From the NCBI RefSeq assembly GCF_002960625.1, contig NZ_POJH01000055.1, forward strand, positions 1 through 64,000: a DNA stretch of 64,000 bases, written 5' to 3'. Shown here in pieces: positions 61,481-64,000 of the stretch. Each line of letters begins with the position of its first letter. Within the stretch, counting starts at the first letter, position 1. The translations under genes and the position numbers were made by a program. This stretch comes from Streptococcus suis. Its GTDB lineage: Bacteria > Bacillota > Bacilli > Lactobacillales > Streptococcaceae. The notes under the pieces were generated by a model. The model did not search any database. It was not told where the DNA came from and saw only the letters and a list, made by a program, of their open reading frames with translations.

Positions 61481-62740
61481 CTAAACGAGCCAGCCTGTAC
61501 TCTCCGCACATTGCAAGCCGTATCTTAATGCGTCCATAAGGTGATTGTTCTTGTCCTCTGGCTTATTCAGCCATTTCCCTTCCTTGTCCTGTTGGTAGCA
61601 GTAAGAGTAAAATTCATCCATGATGTGCGTGCAATTTGGATGCACTGTAATCTTGTATCCTTGTAATTTGGACACACCTGCCATAATACTGTCTTTGCCT
61701 TTACGGCTCGCCTTAATCCTGCGGATACCGTATTCTGATTTCAGCTCTTCAATTAATCGAGCTTCCGCACAATCTGCGATGATTTGACTACTGGCATAGC
61801 CTTTATCTGATATCATCTTTGCGATGTCCTTGGTAAATAGACCTACTTGGTAATGCTCATCGAAAACATAGATGTTCTTGTTTCGGTCATCTATGAGATA
61901 CGCAACCAAGGCTGTCGGGTCGTGAGTAAATCCAAAGTCAAGACCAACGCATAGCTTATAGTTCCCAGATTGCAGTAGCTCTTCTTTGTCAAAATCAGCA
62001 ACCTGAACATTTTCATAGACTAGCCCCTCAGCTACTCCCCACTCGCCATCGCAGACAATGCGGGCCCGTCGCGAATTGGTGACATAGAGGTCCTCGTATC
62101 GCTTAATATCGACCTCATCCAGCCATTCATTGACACGGAAAGTTGTAGTCAATGCTAGCGTATCGACTCGCCGTGTTTCAGGGTCAAAAAAGACCCGTTT
62201 GAGCCAGTGACGCTCATTCCATGGGTTAAACGTGACCGTGATTTGTTTGTAAAAATCAGGCACGTCCAAGGTCCCCCGAATCGATTCCACTACAGTCGAG
62301 AATTTATCTTCATTTTCAATTTGATAAGCTTCTTCAAACCACGCCCAACAGAGTATCCCGACATCGACAGTAATTGACGTTATTTTTAATTCATCATCCA
62401 AGCCTCGGAAGAGAATTTTCTGACCTGTTTTTTTCAGCGTAATTTCCGGCAAGCTTTCGTTGAATTTGAACAAGTGGCTAACTTTAAGTTGATTACAAGC
62501 CCATTTGAAGTCTGTATAAGTTGATTGCTTGTTGGTATTCGAGTAGCGACGAACGACAAGCAAATTTGCCCATGAGTGTTTCAGCAACCGTGTGACGAAG
62601 TTCAAAGCGGTTGTTTTCGACTTCTTACTCCCGCGGCTACCTTTGACGATTCTGTAAAAATTCCTAGACCGCCAAAACTGACCATAACCCTTACCGACTA
62701 TGTCTGGCAGATTGACTTTAATCTGGGATGTCTGATTCAT
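61481..62740 (-). CDS. Terminase large subunit (PBSX/SPP1 type)
   Basis: 419 residues from ATG at plus 62740. ATPase loop VKGSRGSKKSKTT near residues 33-45 and Walker-B-like ILCWAWFEEAYQ; RNase-H-like nuclease with GLDFGFTHDPTALV, ADCAEARLIEEL and HLMDALRYGLQ acidic residues. Packages and cuts phage DNA. Confidence 0.94.
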   Translation of the reverse strand: MNQTSQIKVNLPDIVGKGYGQFWRSRNFYRIVKGSRGSKKSKTTALNFVTRLLKHSWANLLVVRRYSNTNKQSTYTDFKWACNQLKVSHLFKFNESLPEITLKKTGQKILFRGLDDELKITSITVDVGILCWAWFEEAYQIENEDKFSTVVESIRGTLDVPDFYKQITVTFNPWNERHWLKRVFFDPETRRVDTLALTTTFRVNEWLDEVDIKRYEDLYVTNSRRARIVCDGEWGVAEGLVYENVQVADFDKEELLQSGNYKLCVGLDFGFTHDPTALVAYLIDDRNKNIYVFDEHYQVGLFTKDIAKMISDKGYASSQIIADCAEARLIEELKSEYGIRRIKASRKGKDSIMAGVSKLQGYKITVHPNCTHIMDEFYSYCYQQDKEGKWLNKPEDKNNHLMDALRYGLQCAESTGWLV

Positions 62741-63149
62741 TCGCAAACACCACCGTTCCACTTACTTCTGCTTCGATTTTATCCGTCCAAAGCCTATGCC
62801 GTTTCCCTAAAAGCTCAGCGGCCTTAATTCTATCCTTAGCTCCGACATCAATATCTATGATCTGCTGACCAAGCTCACCTATGCTACACAGGGTCTGTTC
62901 TGTCCTCTCTCCTCGCATAACGGAAGTGAGGAACTCTAGGACTTCCTGCTGATCTGCAACCCGTTCAGACTGCAACTTTTCCAGCTGTTCGTCTATATAG
63001 GCTTTGACCATAGCATTTGATAGCAATCTACTACCATTTGCTTGAGCAACTGCATCCTTCTTAACATTCGGATAAGCTTTTTTATAGGCCCTTGTAGCGT
63101 TCAAACTTATAATGTACTCATCAGCAAAAATCTTCTGTTTTTCGGTCAT
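62718..63149 (-). CDS. Terminase small subunit
   Basis: 143 residues from ATG at plus 63149 (GGAGGTGATGG ahead). Typical MTEKQKIFADEYIISLNATRAYKKAYPNV DNA-binding front, read in two parts. Recognises the pac/cos site and loads the large subunit. Overlaps it by 23 bases. Confidence 0.92.
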   Translation of the reverse strand: MTEKQKIFADEYIISLNATRAYKKAYPNVKKDAVAQANGSRLLSNAMVKAYIDEQLEKLQSERVADQQEVLEFLTSVMRGERTEQTLCSIGELGQQIIDIDVGAKDRIKAAELLGKRHRLWTDKIEAEVSGTVVFANESDIPD

Positions 63150-63174
63150 CCCATGTCCATCACCTCCGTTCTTC

Positions 63175-63208
63175 AATAAAATAAAAACCCACACTTCATT
63201 GTGTGGGA
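63175..63208 (-). terminator. Terminator just before the terminase operon
   Basis: On the - strand CCCACAC-AATGAA-GTGTGGG followed by TTTTTATTTT. It ends transcription of the tRNA/early side. Confidence 0.85.
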
Positions 63209-63389
63209 AAAATATAGGAGAAAGACCCCTAGCGGAATCAAACCACCCAGCTTATAACTTACCTAGGATATAAGTAGCTGTGCAACCATGCAGGGCCTAG
63301 TCCCGATGGGGACTATTCTGAAAGTTCTTGAGTAATCTATGAATACTCACCCTAAAGGCTTACCCCGTTCTGGGACACAACTACTCAAA

Positions 63390-63476
63390 GGAGAGTATGG
63401 GATTCGAACCCATGCACCGAAAATTCGGCCTAGCAAGGTAGCAACCTGCCCTCTTCAGCCTCTTGAGTAACTCTCC
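63390..63476 (-). tRNA. tRNA-Ser (GCU anticodon), prophage-borne
   Basis: 87 nt fold into a full class II tRNA. Acceptor GGAGAGT/ACTCTCC; D-arm CTC/GAG; anticodon arm GCAGG-TTGCTAC-CTTGC with anticodon GCT; long variable arm CCGAA-TT-TTCGG; T-arm ATGGG-TTCGAAT-CCCAT. CCA is not encoded and the next base is T. It reads AGC and AGU serine codons. Confidence 0.9.
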
Positions 63477-63563
63477 ATAACAGGCAAGGCTTACTGCCTT
63501 ACCCCTTAATTCTTGATACTACCATTCTAACAGATTTCAAAAATCATGCTCGTCCAACTATTC

Positions 63564-63983
63564 TCAATTATTCTCACATAACATCATATCTAGCTCAAAA
63601 ATTGCAGATTTTCTTAAACGGTAGTATGTCTGCGGACTAATACCGTCTAAAGCATCGCAAATATCAATGATATGCTTCTTACTGATATACGTCATCCGCA
63701 GAACCGTTCTGTGTTTTGGGTCTTTCAGCTTGTTAATCAATCTACCTAATTCAAGTTTCCTGTTAATAACTTCATTGGTATCTTGTTCAATAGCTTCTTT
63801 CATGATTACAAGTTGGGAATAGACATCATCAACTTTCCTAGCTTGACCACCCTGAACCTTATCAATCTTCCATTTTGGACTTGAGAGCAAACCTGCCTCA
63901 AGCTCATTGATTTCATCTATCCGGCTTTGAATGTCTAAATCTAGGTTTTGTAACTCATCAAGTAACTCTTTAGCTTTGTTCAC
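63564..63983 (-). CDS. DUF1492/ArpU-type phage late regulator
   Basis: 139 residues. Coiled front (LLDELQNLDLDIQSRIDEIN), then a sigma-4-like HTH at the end (KDPKHRTVLRMTYISKKHII ... ISPQTYYRLRKSAIFEL). Proteins of this type sit just before the terminase genes in streptococcal and enterococcal phages and switch on late transcription. The window ends just upstream. Confidence 0.82.
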   Translation of the reverse strand: MNKAKELLDELQNLDLDIQSRIDEINELEAGLLSSPKWKIDKVQGGQARKVDDVYSQLVIMKEAIEQDTNEVINRKLELGRLINKLKDPKHRTVLRMTYISKKHIIDICDALDGISPQTYYRLRKSAIFELDMMLCENN

Positions 63984-64000
63984 TCTCGTCTCCTTTGTGG

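Noticed and set aside
63225-63310. tRNA-like segment on the - strand upstream of the terminase genes
   Set aside because: A T-arm-like block and a loose acceptor can be drawn, but C56 is T, the D-arm is too short and no anticodon loop of seven fits a sensible anticodon. At most a tRNA remnant.

Overview
The window looks like chromosomal DNA of a low-GC Firmicute, most likely Streptococcus suis or a close relative. The evidence is xerS next to a streptococcal dif site, ylxM-ffh with a SatD gene, the lspA-rluD-cpsY cluster, the pyrR-pyrB-carA-carB order, and streptococcal promoters and ribosome binding sites. It covers the replication terminus: dif lies at about 9.93 kb, genes to its left run mostly on the + strand, and genes to its right run almost all on the - strand.

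Layout. (1) 1-1620 is foreign DNA beside guaA: the last 31 codons of erm(B), an extended palindrome, the C-terminal zinc-finger end of a broken type IA topoisomerase, and the copy-control region of an inc18-type plasmid. That region has nine tandem omega-type heptads, a cop promoter, a CopR/CopS-type repressor and a rep leader whose rep gene is missing. (2) 1620-7510 is core: guaA, a GntR regulator, ylxM, ffh, satD and an acetyltransferase. (3) 7.5-9.9 kb is an AT-rich island with an unknown membrane-anchored protein and a DUF3130/Lap1-like type VII secretion small protein. It lies between two clusters of GTAC-centred repeats. (4) dif and xerS are followed by a phosphohexomutase. (5) 12.7-19.3 kb is a Bce-type peptide-resistance locus (histidine kinase, response regulator, permease, ATPase, lipoprotein, TraX). 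A RelBE-type module sits inside it. Two tiny paralogous peptides head its two transcription units behind matching promoters. (6) 19.3-27.2 kb holds an ATP-grasp enzyme with two esterases under a CodY-like box, an AlkZ-like glycosylase, a second RelBE module between duplicated terminators, trmFO, a DUF4298 gene, pcp and a methyltransferase. (7) 27.2-33.1 kb is a decayed type VII (LXG) toxin and immunity array: membrane proteins, a DUF4176 gene, toxin fragments and a duplicated gene tail. (8) 33.2-43.6 kb is core: the pyrimidine operon, with PyrR attenuator and two ~308-bp structured repeats in front of carA and carB, then yjdM, rluD, lspA and cpsY. (9) 43.95-64 kb is the late half of a siphovirus prophage, read leftwards: regulator, tRNA-Ser, terminase, portal, MuF fusion, scaffold, capsid, connectors, tail, fibre, holin, endolysin and a PBECR4-like gene. 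The early and integrase end lies beyond the window.

How the parts work together. The pyr genes make carbamoyl phosphate and carbamoyl aspartate under PyrR control. The Bce genes form a sense-and-export circuit against peptide antibiotics; their two peptide-led operons seem to answer to a LytTR-type regulator not encoded here. The type VII genes look like orphan immunity and cargo pieces whose secretion machine lies elsewhere. All functions are inferred from sequence features and family memory; no database search was run.
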